Source: Lunularia cruciata
Lineage: Eukaryota; Streptophyta; Marchantiopsida; Lunulariales; Lunulariaceae
Direction of reading: 5' to 3'
Assembly (NCBI GenBank): GCA_948567375.1
Contig: OX419758.1
Coordinates: forward strand, 31,935,001-31,999,000
DNA length: 64,000 nucleotides
Shown here: one piece after another, positions 15,385 through 26,596 of the stretch
Layout: every line of letters begins with the position of its first letter
Numbering within the stretch: position 1 is the first letter of the stretch
Translations under genes and position numbers: made by a program
Notes under the pieces: generated by a model
Seen by the model: the letters and a program-made list of their open reading frames with translations, nothing else
Database searches by the model: none
Told to the model about the DNA's origin: nothing

Positions 15385-15904
15385 AGCAACACCACCACTC
15401 ATTGGCTTTTATTGACCTAGAAGTAAAGGTAAGGATCTAGCTATAATAGGTCCTCCACTTGCTCCATAGGATTTGGGTTGTCCACCTTGTCCTTAAAAAC
15501 CAACATGGCATGGTGCACTCTACTGCACTTTGGAAGAAGTAATAGCTATGGATGAGGTCTCTCTACCAAATCTAGATGTCACCACTCTTTCCTCCACCAT
15601 GTTGAGCTCAATATGCTCAGCCAAACCAAAAACCAATGCCAAAGTAGGCAAAGTAGCCTATAACAACATAACATCATGGAATTTATGTTGCAACTCCTTG
15701 TCTAGTATCCCATACCAAAACTCTACATTGTAACTCCTTGTCTAGTATTCCATACCAAAATTGGACTGCTTGGACCTTAGTAACTTTGTGAGTAAAATTA
15801 ATCAGTTGTCTCATGCAAGTGTATGCCTTGTGTAGGCTCTTTCCAACCTTCTATTGGAACTCCTGCAAGCTCCTCAGCTTGTCAGTCTACACTTCCTAAT
15901 AGTT

Positions 15905-16441
15905 CTATATCAAAAATTGGAAGAACTCCACCATTGGGTTAAACCCTTGTACTACACCACCTCTTGTTGTAGTACCTCCACTTGAAGTAGCACCATCTCC
16001 AAGAGATCCACCAATGGTACTAGAGCTAGAACTTGTGGGTATAGCCTGTCTACCCCTAGAAACCAAGCTTGAAGTGATAGGGACATAGTTTGGAGACCAA
16101 TATTGTCTCCATAGCTTGATCTCCTCCAAGTGAGCTCTCTTAAACTCATGGTAGTTGTTCATTGGTGGACCCTCTAAGTGTTGAAACAACCCCTTCCATG
16201 CCATGAAGGGTGTGAACAAAGTCAAGTTCCACATCTACTGTAGATCATACTAACTATCCAACTCCAAGATGAAGTCATCCAACTCAATGGTACCCATTAT
16301 ACTAGAGTAACGCTTGGGGCCTTTAGAGGCCTTATAAATCTTGTCCAAGTCCCACAACAACAATGCGAACACACCAAGTGCACTCTCAACTAAATTAGCT
16401 CCTACGTCAAAGTCCAACTCAGAGTCAATTTCCTCCCTCAT
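15905..16441 (-). pseudogene. Element 1 gag capsid-region fragments
   Basis: Two minus-strand frames (16250-16441 and 15905-16234) sit where gag is expected, between primer site and zinc knuckle. The second has a Trp/His/Glu-rich helical part followed by a Ser/Gly-rich linker. No definite capsid motif can be named; the assignment is by position. Confidence 0.4.
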
Positions 16442-16908
16442 TGGGACCTAATATACAAGTTGATATCGAGTACCACTCCAAGTAAACCCATTATGTATTG
16501 CAACACTATCTTCTCTAGAATCCCCAAAGAACTCTATCATGACAAGTAACCAAGACTGCAACCCACAACCATAACCACCACAAGTATCTCACCAAGTGCC
16601 AATGTATCAACCAATGTCACCCACTTATGTAGCTCTAACTATGACAACTACTCTAGAGGAATAGGCAACATGTAACCTACCATCATAACATGCACTCTCA
16701 CATCTGCAAGTCATCACTTCTTGCCTCTCAAAAGAGAAACATAGGTAGTCTGATTAGTCATCACTCTAGTTTCACTACCAAAAGCACACTAGAGCACCAA
16801 CACTCAAAAGTTAAGGCATCTCACACAAACAAGAAGCATAGAATGGAGGAGGTCCAATCATAAGAAATCTAAACAAAAACCCTCCATATCATAAATCAAC
16901 ATTGGATT

Positions 16909-16921
16909 GACTCTGCCACCA
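16909..16921 (-). promoter_or_regulatory. Probable primer-binding site of element 1
   Basis: The minus strand reads TGGTGGCAGAGTC two bases after the LTR end. It is one or two changes from the usual plant tRNA-iMet complement TGGTATCAGAGC. Confidence 0.5.
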
Positions 16922-16923
16922 TT

Positions 16924-17604
16924 TGGCATTTGATATAATATGAGTTATCTACTTCCTAAGCTACTAGAATCACCAAGAATGGGTTCAAACTATCTCTCTT
17001 AGCCAAAGCTACAAGTGTATAAATAACAATGGAACAGTCACTATGACAACAAGTGAGGGTGGACCAATTGGCTAAGGCACAAATCTAGGAACCAAAGATC
17101 TAGGGGTGAAACCTTGTTGCATATAATCTAGCAAGGTGGGCAGATTTTGCCAAAAAATTACCAAAATCTACTCTAAACTAGCTAGCTTCATGCCAACAAG
17201 CTGGCTTGCTGGCCTTTGTAGCCTCTCATAGCCCCATCTGACATAATCTGACATAAAACCGTAAAGATAAAATCAGTTTGTTTATACAACTCAAATCACA
17301 CTCAATCAGAACAATATTTGATCTGTCACTCCATAATCTGCCAACAATTAGGCATTGATTACAATCAAGCCACACCCACTCTAACTAAGAGAATCCAAGT
17401 GACACTCGTTGGCCTCTGTCCACCATAGCTAGGAACCCAAAGGCTCAACATCAAAGAAGTGAGCTCTCTAGAGCTGCACTTCAAAAGTATAATCCCTTGG
17501 TCATCCAACGGTGCAAATGGTGCTAAGTGATAGTGGGTACACCATGTAATGAATACCCCAAACACAAAATCTGACCATCAACAAGTAGTCTATGGGTAAC
17601 TACC
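16924..17604 (-). repeat. Element 1 5' LTR, truncated
   Basis: It begins (plus-strand left end) with TGGCATTTGATATAATATG next to the primer site. The part at 17200-17580 matches 59250-59580 of element 2, including a shared GCCTCTGTCCACCATAG-type block and CAAAGGCTCAACATCAAAGAA. It ends abruptly where the next LTR starts. Confidence 0.55.
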
Positions 17605-18344
17605 TGTAATACCAAGAGTTAGCCATATGATCTAGATGTGAAATTCAGTTTGGTAACATCTAGAATGATGTTATACATGATGGTCAAATAGATAAAATAG
17701 AAGTATCACCAAAAGAGTACTTCTACTAATAGGGCAGAAACCGAAATAGACTTGAGAACTTTAGAATCAATAACTAGACATATGATTTAAAGGTGAGAAT
17801 TGGTTTGGTAACATCTGGAAAGATGTTACACATGATGGACTAAACAGATTAGAAAGAGGTATCACCAAAAGGGGACTTCTACTAATAGAGTAGGAACCAA
17901 AATATGCCTGAAATCTTTGAAGGCAATTTCGGAGGCCTAAACAGATGAATTAGGCCTCAAAAATGTGTAGATTCCCCCCCCCCCCAATACAGGAAAGGCT
18001 GGCCTTCCCTCCCCCTGCTATGTCTCATCGAGAGCTTTCCAACGGTACCTTACTCATGTGATTTTGGGATTCTACAGGAAGATTCCCTAAAAGATTCCCT
18101 CCGGTCAAAGCTTGTTTGACCAACCAGATAGGACCTAGACCAGACATGTCACCCACCCAAGTAAGTAATCCAAGGGTAGAGCTTGCTGACATGTCATCTA
18201 TCTGTGTCCCTAATCCTATGGTGGAGCTTCCTTGGAGGAGATCCTCTTTGTCTATATAATAAAGAGAAGGTGCTCCTTTGGGGCATTGAATGTTTGAGTG
18301 TGCAATATGTGTTTTCTCTCTTCTCTTGTCCTTGGAGTATTACA
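17605..18344 (+). mobile_element. Solo LTR of the chromodomain gypsy family (plus orientation)
   Basis: This 740 bp sequence starts TGTAATACCAAGAG and ends GGAGTATTACA, with 8 bp inverted termini. It aligns end to end with the LTRs of the complete element at 21298-22037 and 27167-27909, but in opposite orientation. No internal domain or primer site follows it, so it is a solo LTR or a recombination product. It carries a C homopolymer near 17975 at the same place as the G run in its relatives. Confidence 0.85.
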
Positions 18345-18949
18345 CTCTACCATAGGATTAGGTACATGGATAGGTGCACTATTTGCAATCTCCACCCCTA
18401 GATTACTTGCTTGGATGGGTGACATGTTGGTCCTGGTCCTATCTGGTTGGTCCAATAGGCTTTGACCAAAGGGAATCTTTTAGGGAATCTTCTTGTAAGA
18501 ATCTCATAATCACATGGGTGAGGTACCATTGGAAAGCTCTTGGCAAGACAAACCACAAGGGAGGGAAGGCCAAACTATCCTTTGTTAGGGGAAATCTACA
18601 TATTTTTAAGGTCTAATTCATCCGTGTAGGCCTCCAAAACTGCCTCTAAAATTTTAAGGCCTATTTTGGCTTCTACCCTATTAGTAGAAGTGCTCTTTTG
18701 GTGATACTTCTATCTGATTTACATTCTCCATCATGTGGAACATCCTTCCAAATGTACCACCCCAAGTTTCACAAGTAGATCATATGCCTAACTATTAATT
18801 CTAAAGTTTCCAAGCTTGTTTCAATTTCTGGCCTATTAGAAGAAGTACTCTTTTAGCTTATCTACTTAGTCCATCATGGATAATATCCTTCTAGATGTTA
18901 CCAAACCAAATTTCATCTCTAGATCATCTATCTAGCTATTGGTATTACA
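18345..18949 (-). repeat. Truncated 3' LTR of the outer chromodomain element
   Basis: The sequence from CTCTACCATAGGATTAGG to GGTATTACA matches the chromodomain LTR from about 115 bp inward to its end. The missing outer part is replaced by the inverted solo LTR. A polypurine-like tract on the minus strand lies just after it, at 18950-18970. Confidence 0.8.
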
Positions 18950-19184
18950 AACCTCTTTCCTTTTAAGACGCAACATACTTGTTGCGAAGCTCTTGCTCAA
19001 AAGATTGCACTAACACTGGTGCATAGGTCAAGTTGGCTGCTTGCTCCCATATTTCTTCATACAAGAGGTACCCTTTCCAATGTACTAGGTATTCCATAGA
19101 TGGATAGCGAGTACCTTGAATGTGCTACTCAAGAATGCATTTGACTTCATACTCTTTTATGTCATCAACCAAGGTTGGACAAGA

Positions 19185-19421
19185 TCAAATTTCTTGGATG
19201 GAAGAGAAGTGGAGCGGCCAAGAGGCATATCGGCATAGTAAGGAAACATGAAACACCGGGTGGATCTTCATAAGTAGCGGTAGCTCAAGGTGATAGGCCA
19301 TGGCTTTGATGCAATGAAGGATGGAGAAAGGTCCAATAAAACATGGTCTCAACTTATGAGGACCAATTAACTTGGCGTTGGTGGTTGATATCCAGACTTG
19401 ATCTCCCACATTGAACTCCAT
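19185..19421 (-). pseudogene. Outer element integrase C-terminal domain
   Basis: It reads MEFNVGDQVWISTTN, then PHKLRPCFIGPFSIL and HPVFHVSLL, the GPY/F-type module after the gypsy integrase core. It is closely related to the inner copy at 22273-22509. The chromodomain that should follow at 18970-19170 is too broken to score. Confidence 0.8.
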
Positions 19422-19454
19422 GTGTTGGCAGTGTGCATCTGCATACTACTTTTA

Positions 19455-20200
19455 CTAATTTTGGGCAATCTGTAACTTGTGTTTGGCATGCTCCACCCCT
19501 TGTTGGATTTTAGAAACAAAAGTGTTGACATTGTCTACCTTGGTAGCCACTGGACAGACCTTCATCAAGCTTGAAAAGGTGTGAAAGGATGCTCTCCATA
19601 CATGAGGAAGAACGGTGTGACTTGTGTGGAGGCATTCACTACATTGTTTTATGAAAATTCCACCAATGGGAGTAAGGTGTCCCAATTCTCTTGCTCATCC
19701 AAAGTAAAGCCCCAGAGCATGCCCTCAATAGTGCAATTTGCCCTCTTTGTTTGTCCATAGTTCTGTGGATGGTAAGCTGTAGACATAGCAAATTTGGCTT
19801 TGAAGAACCCAAAGAATGTTCTCCAAAACAAACGAGTGAATTGAGTGCCTCTATTTGTGATGAGCACTCGAGACAAGCCATGATGGGAAAAGATTGCATC
19901 TAAGTACAATTAAGCTAGTTGGGGGTAGTCACATCCTTGGTGGTAGGACATACATGAATCATTTTGGTTGAGTCGATCAACAAAGACTACGATTGAATCA
20001 AACCTAGAGGTGGTCTTGGGCAATTCACAAACCTAATCCATGCTTACCTATTCCCAATGTTGTGTAGGAGGGGGGAGAGGTTGGATGAGTCCTATGGGAA
20101 CCTAATTAGAAGCCTTATTTTGTTGACAAAGTAGGTAGCTCCAAACATATTCCATCACATTGTTGCTCATCTTGGGCCAATAGTAATAGCATTTTGATTG
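19455..20200 (-). pseudogene. Outer element integrase core, broken
   Basis: Overlapping frames give YLDAIFSHHGLSRVLITNRG (Asn in place of the second catalytic Asp), then TAYHPQNYGQTKRANC, where the catalytic Glu is Lys. At least two frameshifts occur between 19640 and 19910. Both active-site changes confirm loss of function. Confidence 0.75.
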
Positions 20201-21297
20201 CATCCAAGGTCTTGTCCATTCAAACGTGACATGCAATGCTAAAATCATGACATTTTGCTAGGATCATAGTTCTTAGATCCATATCATTTGGGATCCACAA
20301 CCTACCATCACAAAAAGTGAGGCCTTGGGTGGTGGTGATGCCTTTGGATGATTAAGCACTTACAATCTATGGATCAGTTTTTGTAGCAGCAAGAATCTTG
20401 GGCCAAAATTTAGGGTTCATCTTGATTTCTACCACCATATTGGTTTCCATTGGCATTTGAGTGAATGCATATGCAAGTTGCTTCTTGCCTTCCATTTATT
20501 GTATTGTCATGTTGAATTGTTGTCTCCATTTTGCACATTGAATCTATCGATGAGAAAGATCTTTTTGTGTCCCGAGGTAGACTAGAGGTTTGTGGTCTAT
20601 CTCTACCACAAATGCCTTCTCATCCAAATAGTGCTTCCAATGCTTGGTTGCAAGGACAATGGCCAACTCTTCTCATTCCGTGGTGTGATAGTTGCATTCT
20701 GCTATTAGCAACTTACGAGAGAAATACACAATGGTTGCCATCTATCTTGCCATTCTTGTTGTAGGATTGCTCCTATTGCTACACCTTATGCATCTATAAC
20801 CATCTTGATTGGACATTTTGGGTCATACTATTTCAAGATTGGTGCATGTAGTAATGTGTCTTTCAACTCCTAAAAGGCCAATTCTTATACGGTTCCCCAT
20901 ATCTACCTCTTCCTCTTGCCCAATAGTGTTGTTAGGGGTTGTGCAATCTTGGAGAAGTCCTTGAAAAATTGATGATAATCCCAAGAAACTCTTGAGTTGA
21001 GTCTAATCTTCTAGAGCACTCCATTTTTGAATGATCTCTATTTTATCCGTTAACACTTGAATACACTCTGCACTTACTCTATGCCCTAAGTAGTCTACTT
21101 CAGATTTGCAAAACTTGCACTTTGAGATTTTGGCATACAATTGATTTTGTTGTAGATTCTAAAGGACTTCTCACATATGTTGCTTGTGCTTTATTGGTGT
21201 CCTACTGTAGACTAAGATGTCATCAAGAAAAATGACAACAGATTTATCGAAGTACAAACAAAATATGTCATTCATCAAGCTCATGAAAGTGACTTGA
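20200..21297 (-). pseudogene. Outer element RNase H and RT C-terminal remnants
   Basis: Nucleotide alignment with the inner element at 23269-24400 is continuous, with the same order of blocks, but no long open frame survives. The end at 21297 is the insertion point of the inner element. Confidence 0.7.
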
Positions 21298-22037
21298 TGT
21301 AATACTCCGAGGACAAGAGAAGAGAGAAAACACAGATTGCACACTCAAACAATCGATGCCCCAAGGGAGCACCTTCTCTTTATTATATAGACAAAGAGGA
21401 TCTCTGCCAAGGAAGCTCCACCATAGGATTAGGGACACATATAGGTGACATGTCAGCAAGCTCCACCCTTGGATTACTTACTTGGATGGGTGACATGTCT
21501 GGTCTAGGTCCTATCTGGTTGGTCAAACAAGCTTTGACCGTAGGGAATCTTTTAGGGAATCTTCCTGTAGGAATCTCAGAATCACATGAGTAAGGTACCA
21601 TTGGAAAGCTCTTGACAAGACAAAGCAGGGGGAGGGAAGGCCAACCTATCCTCTGTTGGGGGGGGGGGTTTGGCACATTTTTGAGGCCTAATTCATCCGT
21701 TTAGGCCTCCAAAATTGCCTTCAAAGATTTTAGGCATATTTTGGTTCCTACTCTATTAGTAGAAGTCCCCTTTTGGTGATACCTCTTTCTGATCTGTTTA
21801 GTCCATCATGTGTAATATCCTTCTAGATGTTACTAAACCAATTCTCACTTTTAAATCATATGTCTAACTATTGATTCTAAGGTTCTCAAGTCTATTTCAG
21901 TTTCTGCCCTATTAGTAGAAGTACTCTTTTGGTGATACTTCTATCTTATCTATTTTGACCATCATGTATAACATCATTCTAGATGTTACCAAACCAAATT
22001 TCACATCTAGATCATATGGCTAGCTCTTGGTATTACA
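21298..22037 (-). repeat. Inner element 3' LTR
   Basis: 740 bp, TGTAATACTCCG to GGTATTACA as read on the plus strand. It contains a G homopolymer at about 21658-21668. Confidence 0.93.
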
Positions 22038-22052
22038 TACTTCCCTCCTTTT
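22038..22052 (-). promoter_or_regulatory. Polypurine tract, inner element
   Basis: The minus strand reads AAAAGGAGGGAAGTA directly before the 3' LTR. This is the expected primer for plus-strand DNA synthesis. Confidence 0.8.
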
Positions 22053-22233
22053 AAGACGCAACGTCCTCGTTGTGCAATTGTTGCTCAAATGCTTGCACCA
22101 ACACTGGTGCATGTGCCAAATTGGCAGCGTGCTCCCAGGTTGCTTCATAGAGGAGGTAACCTTTCCATTGTACTAGATAGTCCACCCGTGGGTGGCGAGT
22201 ACCACGTATGCATTTTTGGAGAATGCGCTCCAT
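22051..22233 (-). CDS. Chromodomain of the inner element
   Basis: This 60-residue frame has RVDYLVQWKGYLLYEATWE, the core of a chromodomain, preceded by ERILQKCIRG and followed by a helix. Chromodomains at the integrase C-terminus define chromoviruses and are thought to steer integration to modified histone tails. Aromatic-cage positions Tyr and Trp are present. It is separated from the integrase by a stop. Confidence 0.88.
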   Translation of the reverse strand: MERILQKCIRGTRHPRVDYLVQWKGYLLYEATWEHAANLAHAPVLVQAFEQQLHNEDVAS

Positions 22234-22272
22234 TTCATATTCCTCTGTGCCATCAATGAGTGTCGGACAAGG

Positions 22273-22509
22273 TCAAATGTTTGGTGTGGAATGACCCTGG
22301 CCTGATCGGGGAGCATATCTGTGTAGTAGGGAGACATGGAACACTGGATGGATCTTCATGTGTGGTGGTAGCTCAAGGTGATAGACCATAGCGCCGATGC
22401 GACGAAGAATCAAGAAAGGCCCAATAAAACGAGGTCTGAGCTTATGTGGTCCAACTAATGTGAGGTTGGTTGTCGATAGCCACACTTGATCTCCAACATT
22501 GAACTCCAT
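22273..22509 (-). CDS. Inner element integrase C-terminal module
   Basis: The frame carries MEFNVGDQVWLSTTN, PHKLRPRFIGPFLILRRIG and IHPVFHVSLLHRY, the GPY/F-like region. It lies between the integrase core and the chromodomain, with stops on both sides. Confidence 0.85.
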   Translation of the reverse strand: MEFNVGDQVWLSTTNLTLVGPHKLRPRFIGPFLILRRIGAMVYHLELPPHMKIHPVFHVSLLHRYAPRSGQGHSTPNI

Positions 22510-22542
22510 GTGCCGACGGTGTGCATCAACATATTGCTTCTA

Positions 22543-23256
22543 TCAATTTTGCACAATCTGTAATCTATGCTTGGTGCTCTCCACACCTTGTTGGATTCTA
22601 GAAACAAATGTGTTGATTGCATTGACCTTGGTAGCCATTGGACGGATCTTCATCAAGCTAGAAGGTGTGAAGGGATGCTCACCATACATGAGGAAGAACA
22701 GAGTGACCTGGGTGGATGCATTCACTAAATTGTTATAAGCAAATTCCACCAACGGGAGTAGGATGTCCCACCTCTCTTGCTCTTCTACGGTGAAGCCGCG
22801 TAACATGTCTTCAATTGTGCAATTAGCCCGCTCTGTTTGGCCATCTGTTTGTGGGTGGTAAGCTGTGGACATGGCCAACTTGGTTTTGAAGAACCCAAAG
22901 AGTGTTCGCCAAAACAAATTGGTGAATTGGGTGCCTCTATCGGTGATGAGTACTCTAGACAAGCCATGGTGAGCAAAGACTGCATCTAAGTATAATTGAG
23001 CTAGTTGTGGAGCGGTCACCTCCTTGGTGGTAGGGCGTACATGAATCATTTTGCTGAGCCGGTCCACAAAGACCACAATGGAGTCAAACCTTGAGGTGGT
23101 CTTGGGTAATTCACAGATGAGATCCATACTCACTTGTTCCCAATGTTGGGTAGGAGTGGGGAGAGGTTGAAGGAGCCCTGCAGGAGCTTGATTAGAAGCT
23201 TTGTTTTGTTGACAAAGTAGGCAGCTACGCACATAGTCCATCACATTGTGGCTCAT
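22543..23256 (-). CDS. Inner element integrase core
   Basis: A 237-codon open frame. It begins within the H2C2 zinc module (SCLLCQQNK) and contains the full DDE triad: Asp in VSMDLICELPKT, Asp in LITDRGTQF and Glu in DGQTERANC. The two histidines of the zinc module lie upstream in the 23269-23712 frame (HDSAIAAHVG), separated by a stop just before MSHNVMDY. Integrase inserts the cDNA into host DNA. The core itself looks catalytically intact. Confidence 0.93.
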   Translation of the reverse strand: MSHNVMDYVRSCLLCQQNKASNQAPAGLLQPLPTPTQHWEQVSMDLICELPKTTSRFDSIVVFVDRLSKMIHVRPTTKEVTAPQLAQLYLDAVFAHHGLSRVLITDRGTQFTNLFWRTLFGFFKTKLAMSTAYHPQTDGQTERANCTIEDMLRGFTVEEQERWDILLPLVEFAYNNLVNASTQVTLFFLMYGEHPFTPSSLMKIRPMATKVNAINTFVSRIQQGVESTKHRLQIVQN

Positions 23257-23268
23257 CTTGGGCCAATA

Positions 23269-23712
23269 TTAATGGCACTTGACTGCATCCAAGGTCTTGT
23301 CCACTCCGACATGAGCTGCAATGGCCGAATCATGACATTCCGCTAGAATGGTGGTGCGTAATTCTGGGATATTTGGGATCCATAATCTGCCATCCCGAAA
23401 GGTGAGTCCTTGGGTGCTGGTGACACCTTTGGATGATTGTGCTTCTACAATCTGTGGATTAATTTTTGTAGCAGCCAGAATCTCTTGCCAAAATTCAAGG
23501 TTAATCTTAACCTCTGCCACCAAGTTGTTGGCCATTGGCATACGGGTGAATGCATTTGCAAGTTGCTTCTTACCTTCCACGTAGGTGATTGTCATGTTGA
23601 AGTGTTGTCGCCACTCTGCCCACCAAATTTGGTGATGAGATAGATCCTTCTGCATCTCGAGGTAGACTAGAGGTTTGTGGTCTGTCTCTACTACAAATGC
23701 CTTCTCGCCCAA
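23269..23712 (-). CDS. Inner element RNase H C-terminal part and zinc-module start
   Basis: The frame has VETDHKPLVYLEMQKDLS and a long linker, ending in HDSAIAAHVGVDKTLDAVK, the histidine half of the H2C2 module. RNase H removes RNA from the RNA-DNA hybrid. The catalytic Asp expected near the end of RNase H (A-D-A-x-S-R) reads ANAFTRMP, so it is lost. Confidence 0.8.
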   Translation of the reverse strand: MGEKAFVVETDHKPLVYLEMQKDLSHHQIWWAEWRQHFNMTITYVEGKKQLANAFTRMPMANNLVAEVKINLEFWQEILAATKINPQIVEAQSSKGVTSTQGLTFRDGRLWIPNIPELRTTILAECHDSAIAAHVGVDKTLDAVKCH

Positions 23713-23757
23713 GTAGTGCTTCCAATGCTTGGTTGCTAGAACAATGGCCAGCTCTTC

Positions 23758-23967
23758 TCATTTTGTGGTGTGGTAGTTGCGTTCTGCCGGTAACAACTTT
23801 TGAGAGAAATATGCAATTGGATGCCATCCGTCATGCCACTCTTGTTGTAGGACTGCTCCTATTGCTATGCCTGATGCATTTGTAGCCAACTTGATTGGAC
23901 GTTTTGGGTCATACCACTTCAAGATTGGTGCATGTAGCAAGGCGGCCTTCAATTCTTGAAAGGCCAA
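23758..23967 (-). CDS. Inner element RNase H N-terminal part
   Basis: It reads FQELKAALLHAPIL, then LATNASGIAIGAVLQQE and PIAYFSQKLLPAERNY. The first catalytic Asp (usually T-D-A-S) is Asn here. A stop at its end splits RNase H in two. Confidence 0.85.
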   Translation of the reverse strand: MAFQELKAALLHAPILKWYDPKRPIKLATNASGIAIGAVLQQEWHDGWHPIAYFSQKLLPAERNYHTTK

Positions 23968-24024
23968 CTCTTGTGCAGTTCCCCATGTCCACTTCTTCCC
24001 CTTGCCAAGTAGTGCTGTTAAAGG

Positions 24025-24957
24025 CTATGCAACCTTAGAAAAGTCCTTGAAAAATCTACGATAGAATCCCGTCAACCCCAAGAAGCTCTTAAGTTGAGTC
24101 TGATCTTCTGGGGCACTCCATTTTTGAATGACCTCTATTTTATCTATCAATACTTGAATGCCCTCTGCACTTACTCTATGCCCCAAGTAGTCTACTTCAG
24201 ACTTGCCAAACTCACACTTTGAGATTTTGGCGTACAACTGATTCTATCTTAGAATCTGGAGGACCTCTCGTAGATGTTGTTTGTGTTTTGTCATTGTACT
24301 ACTGTATACTAAGATATCATCCAGGAAGATGATAACAGACTTATCCAAGTATGGAAGAAATATGTCATTCATTAGACTCATGAAAGTGGCAGGTGCATTG
24401 GTGAGGCCAAAAGGCATCACAAGATACTCAAAGTGGCCATACTTGGTTCAAAAGGCAGTTTTGTACACATCCTCCTCTTCAATTTGGATTTGATTGTAAC
24501 CGCTCTGCAAGTCCAGTTTGGTGAAGTATCTCGCTCCATGGAGTTGATCAAACAGGTCATCCATGCAAGGTAAGGGGTATTTTTTCTTCACTGTTTGCTG
24601 ATTGAGACCCCGATAGTCAATGCACATGCGCATTGTACCATCCTTCGTCTTCACAAACAAGATAAGAGCCCCATATGGTGATACGCTAGGTTGGATGAAC
24701 CCTTTTTGCAGCATCACCTCAATTTGAGTCTTACAGTCTTCCAACTCATGAGGTGATAGGCAATATGGGGCCTTACAAGGAGGCGTCTTCCCCAGAAGTG
24801 TCTCAATTTTGTGATCTACTTGCCTTTTTGGTGGTAATCTTGAGGGTAGATCATCGGGAAAGATATCTTGAAACTTATCCACCACATCCTTCAATTTCTC
24901 AAGAATTTTTCCATCAAGTGTGCACTCTGGACTTCTCTTATTAGACCCATAAAACAT
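24025..24957 (-). CDS. Inner element reverse transcriptase, two frames
   Basis: 24448-24957 carries [32 protein letters not shown] and [16 protein letters not shown] shift or stop near 24447 breaks the frame. The active-site block VIIFLDDI is readable around 24325-24350, and 24025-24237 has [20 protein letters not shown] and [12 protein letters not shown]. The catalytic Asp pair is kept as FLDD in place of the common YLDD. The enzyme copies element RNA into cDNA. Order and spacing are normal for the family. Confidence 0.9.
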
Positions 24958-25379
24958 CTATTGGTCTTACAGACAGTTGCCGTCACTACAACATATAGAG
25001 GCAGTTTCTGCTTGTGTGATTTTTCTTTAACCCCAATGATTGACCATTGGTGGGTTCTCACTACTTTCTTCCTCCAATCCACCATAGGGTTGTACTGCTC
25101 CATCCACGGCATGCCTAAAATTGCATCATAACGGGCTAACTGTATCACTTGCCACTCAATTGCTTCCTGATATTCTCCTACAAAGAGGGTTACCCGTCTA
25201 GGTAATGATTCAATCCTCTCTGTTTGCCCATTTGGTAACTCTACTTCTTCACTTCCATCTCTCTCTAGATCCATTCCCAATCTTATTGCAACAGAGCGAG
25301 ACAAGAAATTCTCTATTGCTCTCGGATCTATTAGTACTCTCACTTGATTACCTTCTAGGATTTCATTCATGACAATCAA
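24891..25379 (-). CDS. Inner element aspartic protease
   Basis: This 162-codon frame has the retropepsin flap region and [13 protein letters not shown] near its end, typical of gypsy proteases. The active-site loop, usually L-I-D-S-G-A, reads [13 protein letters not shown], so Ser-Gly is replaced by Pro-Arg. Polyprotein processing would fail. It overlaps the start of the reverse transcriptase frame. Confidence 0.85.
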   Translation of the reverse strand: MIVMNEILEGNQVRVLIDPRAIENFLSRSVAIRLGMDLERDGSEEVELPNGQTERIESLPRRVTLFVGEYQEAIEWQVIQLARYDAILGMPWMEQYNPMVDWRKKVVRTHQWSIIGVKEKSHKQKLPLYVVVTATVCKTNRCFMGLIREVQSAHLMEKFLRN

Positions 25380-25549
25380 TTATGAGGTTGCCTTCCGGGA
25401 TCTTTGTGCATTATTCTTCTTCCTTCCCTTGCTTCTATACTTCCTTATTGAGCCAATAAGGCCGCGAGGTACATTTATTGGTGATCTTTATTTTTTGAAG
25501 TGATTTCCACCTCCTCCTCTTCAATGTGCCTCTCCATGTTGTTCAAAGA

Positions 25550-26494
25550 TCACCTGAACAAAGGCCGAGGGCCTCTAGGGAAACAAGTGCAATAGTTGGT
25601 AGATATGTGCCCAATATGGCCACAATTGTAACAACGGCGTTGTTCTCCTTGAGTCCCTTCTCCTCGTGGGATTCCATCTCTTTGTTCTTCTACCCGTCCC
25701 CGCTCCCTTTGAAGCGGTTGTGCTCCTCGATCCTGGAATCGAAGGTTGCTCAATTCCATCGGTACTGGTCCACCCATGTGTGGTATTTCTGCCCGATAAT
25801 GTTGAGGTGGAGCAACTCCTTCACCTCCACCTAATGCTCCTGTTATTCTCTACGCACAAGCAATGGCTTCAAATACCGTGCGAGGATTTTGCACCATGAC
25901 TTCTTGGCGAATCCGCTCTTTCAACCCTCGTTTGAAATTGTTGAGAGCCTTTGCTGGACTCATGTCGGTAATTGCAACTTGTAGATCCAGAGATGCCTCC
26001 ACATACTCTTGTACGCTATTCTTCTGTCTCAATCCCCATAGTCGGGTTCGAGCCATTTGCACAGAATCCACCAATTGGAAATTCTTCAGTAGTCCTTCTT
26101 GCATTGTTGTCCATGTGACCTCCCTTCTCTCTGCCAGCATGGATCGTTCCCAAGCATCATACCATGTGAGGGCTTTATCGGTCAAGTACCCACATGCAAA
26201 CACGCCTGCAACATGCTATGTGATCTCTGTTGAGAACAATTGGAAATATTGATTCATTCTTGAGATCCAATTTTCCACTACTCCCATTGAACGCTGCCCC
26301 TTGTAAGGCTTGATGTTGCAGGTCTTCTTCATCCGGAGTAGCAATGTGGCTTCATCGTTGATAGGGTTCGTAGGCACGGATGCCTCTCCAAGTACTTCAG
26401 TCATAGGTACTGGGTTTTGAGACGGCTCTTCTTCTTGCATGGCTTGATCGTTCCTGAGGATTTGCACTTGACTTTGTAATGTCTCCATGGTCAT
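25550..26494 (-). CDS. Inner element gag (three frames) with zinc knuckle
   Basis: 26216-26494 and 25850-26203 together form a retrotransposon gag capsid (for example VVENWISRMNQYFQLF, ALTWYDAWERSM and VQEYVEASLDL). 25550-25777 is Arg/Gly rich and ends in the knuckle CYNCGHIGHISTNYC. That knuckle has five residues between His and the last Cys, one more than the usual C-x2-C-x4-H-x4-C. Two stops split gag. Gag coats the RNA and forms the particle. Confidence 0.88.
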
Positions 26495-26596
26495 CTTAAT
26501 CTCTCAAAATTCATTCAACATCCCTTGCATTCCTTGCACAAACTCTTGCAATTGTGGATCCATGGTTCCTGCAACACTCAATTGCTAATGTCTACT

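Larger units (their letters stand above)
12421..17604 (-). mobile_element. Element 1: decayed Ty3/gypsy retrotransposon
   Basis: On the minus strand the order is 5' LTR (16924-17604), primer site, gag with a zinc knuckle, a spacer coding for short HP-containing repeats, reverse transcriptase and RNase H. Frames are broken by many stops and shifts, so it is not autonomous. 12421-12720 aligns closely with 61081-61390 in element 2, showing that the two are one family. Its 5' LTR is cut at 17604 by another LTR in opposite orientation. The left end is not defined. Confidence 0.8.

Noticed and set aside
22543-22738. Plus-strand frames opposite the integrase (for example 22499-22738)
   Set aside because: Antisense shadows of the gypsy integrase with no motif of their own.
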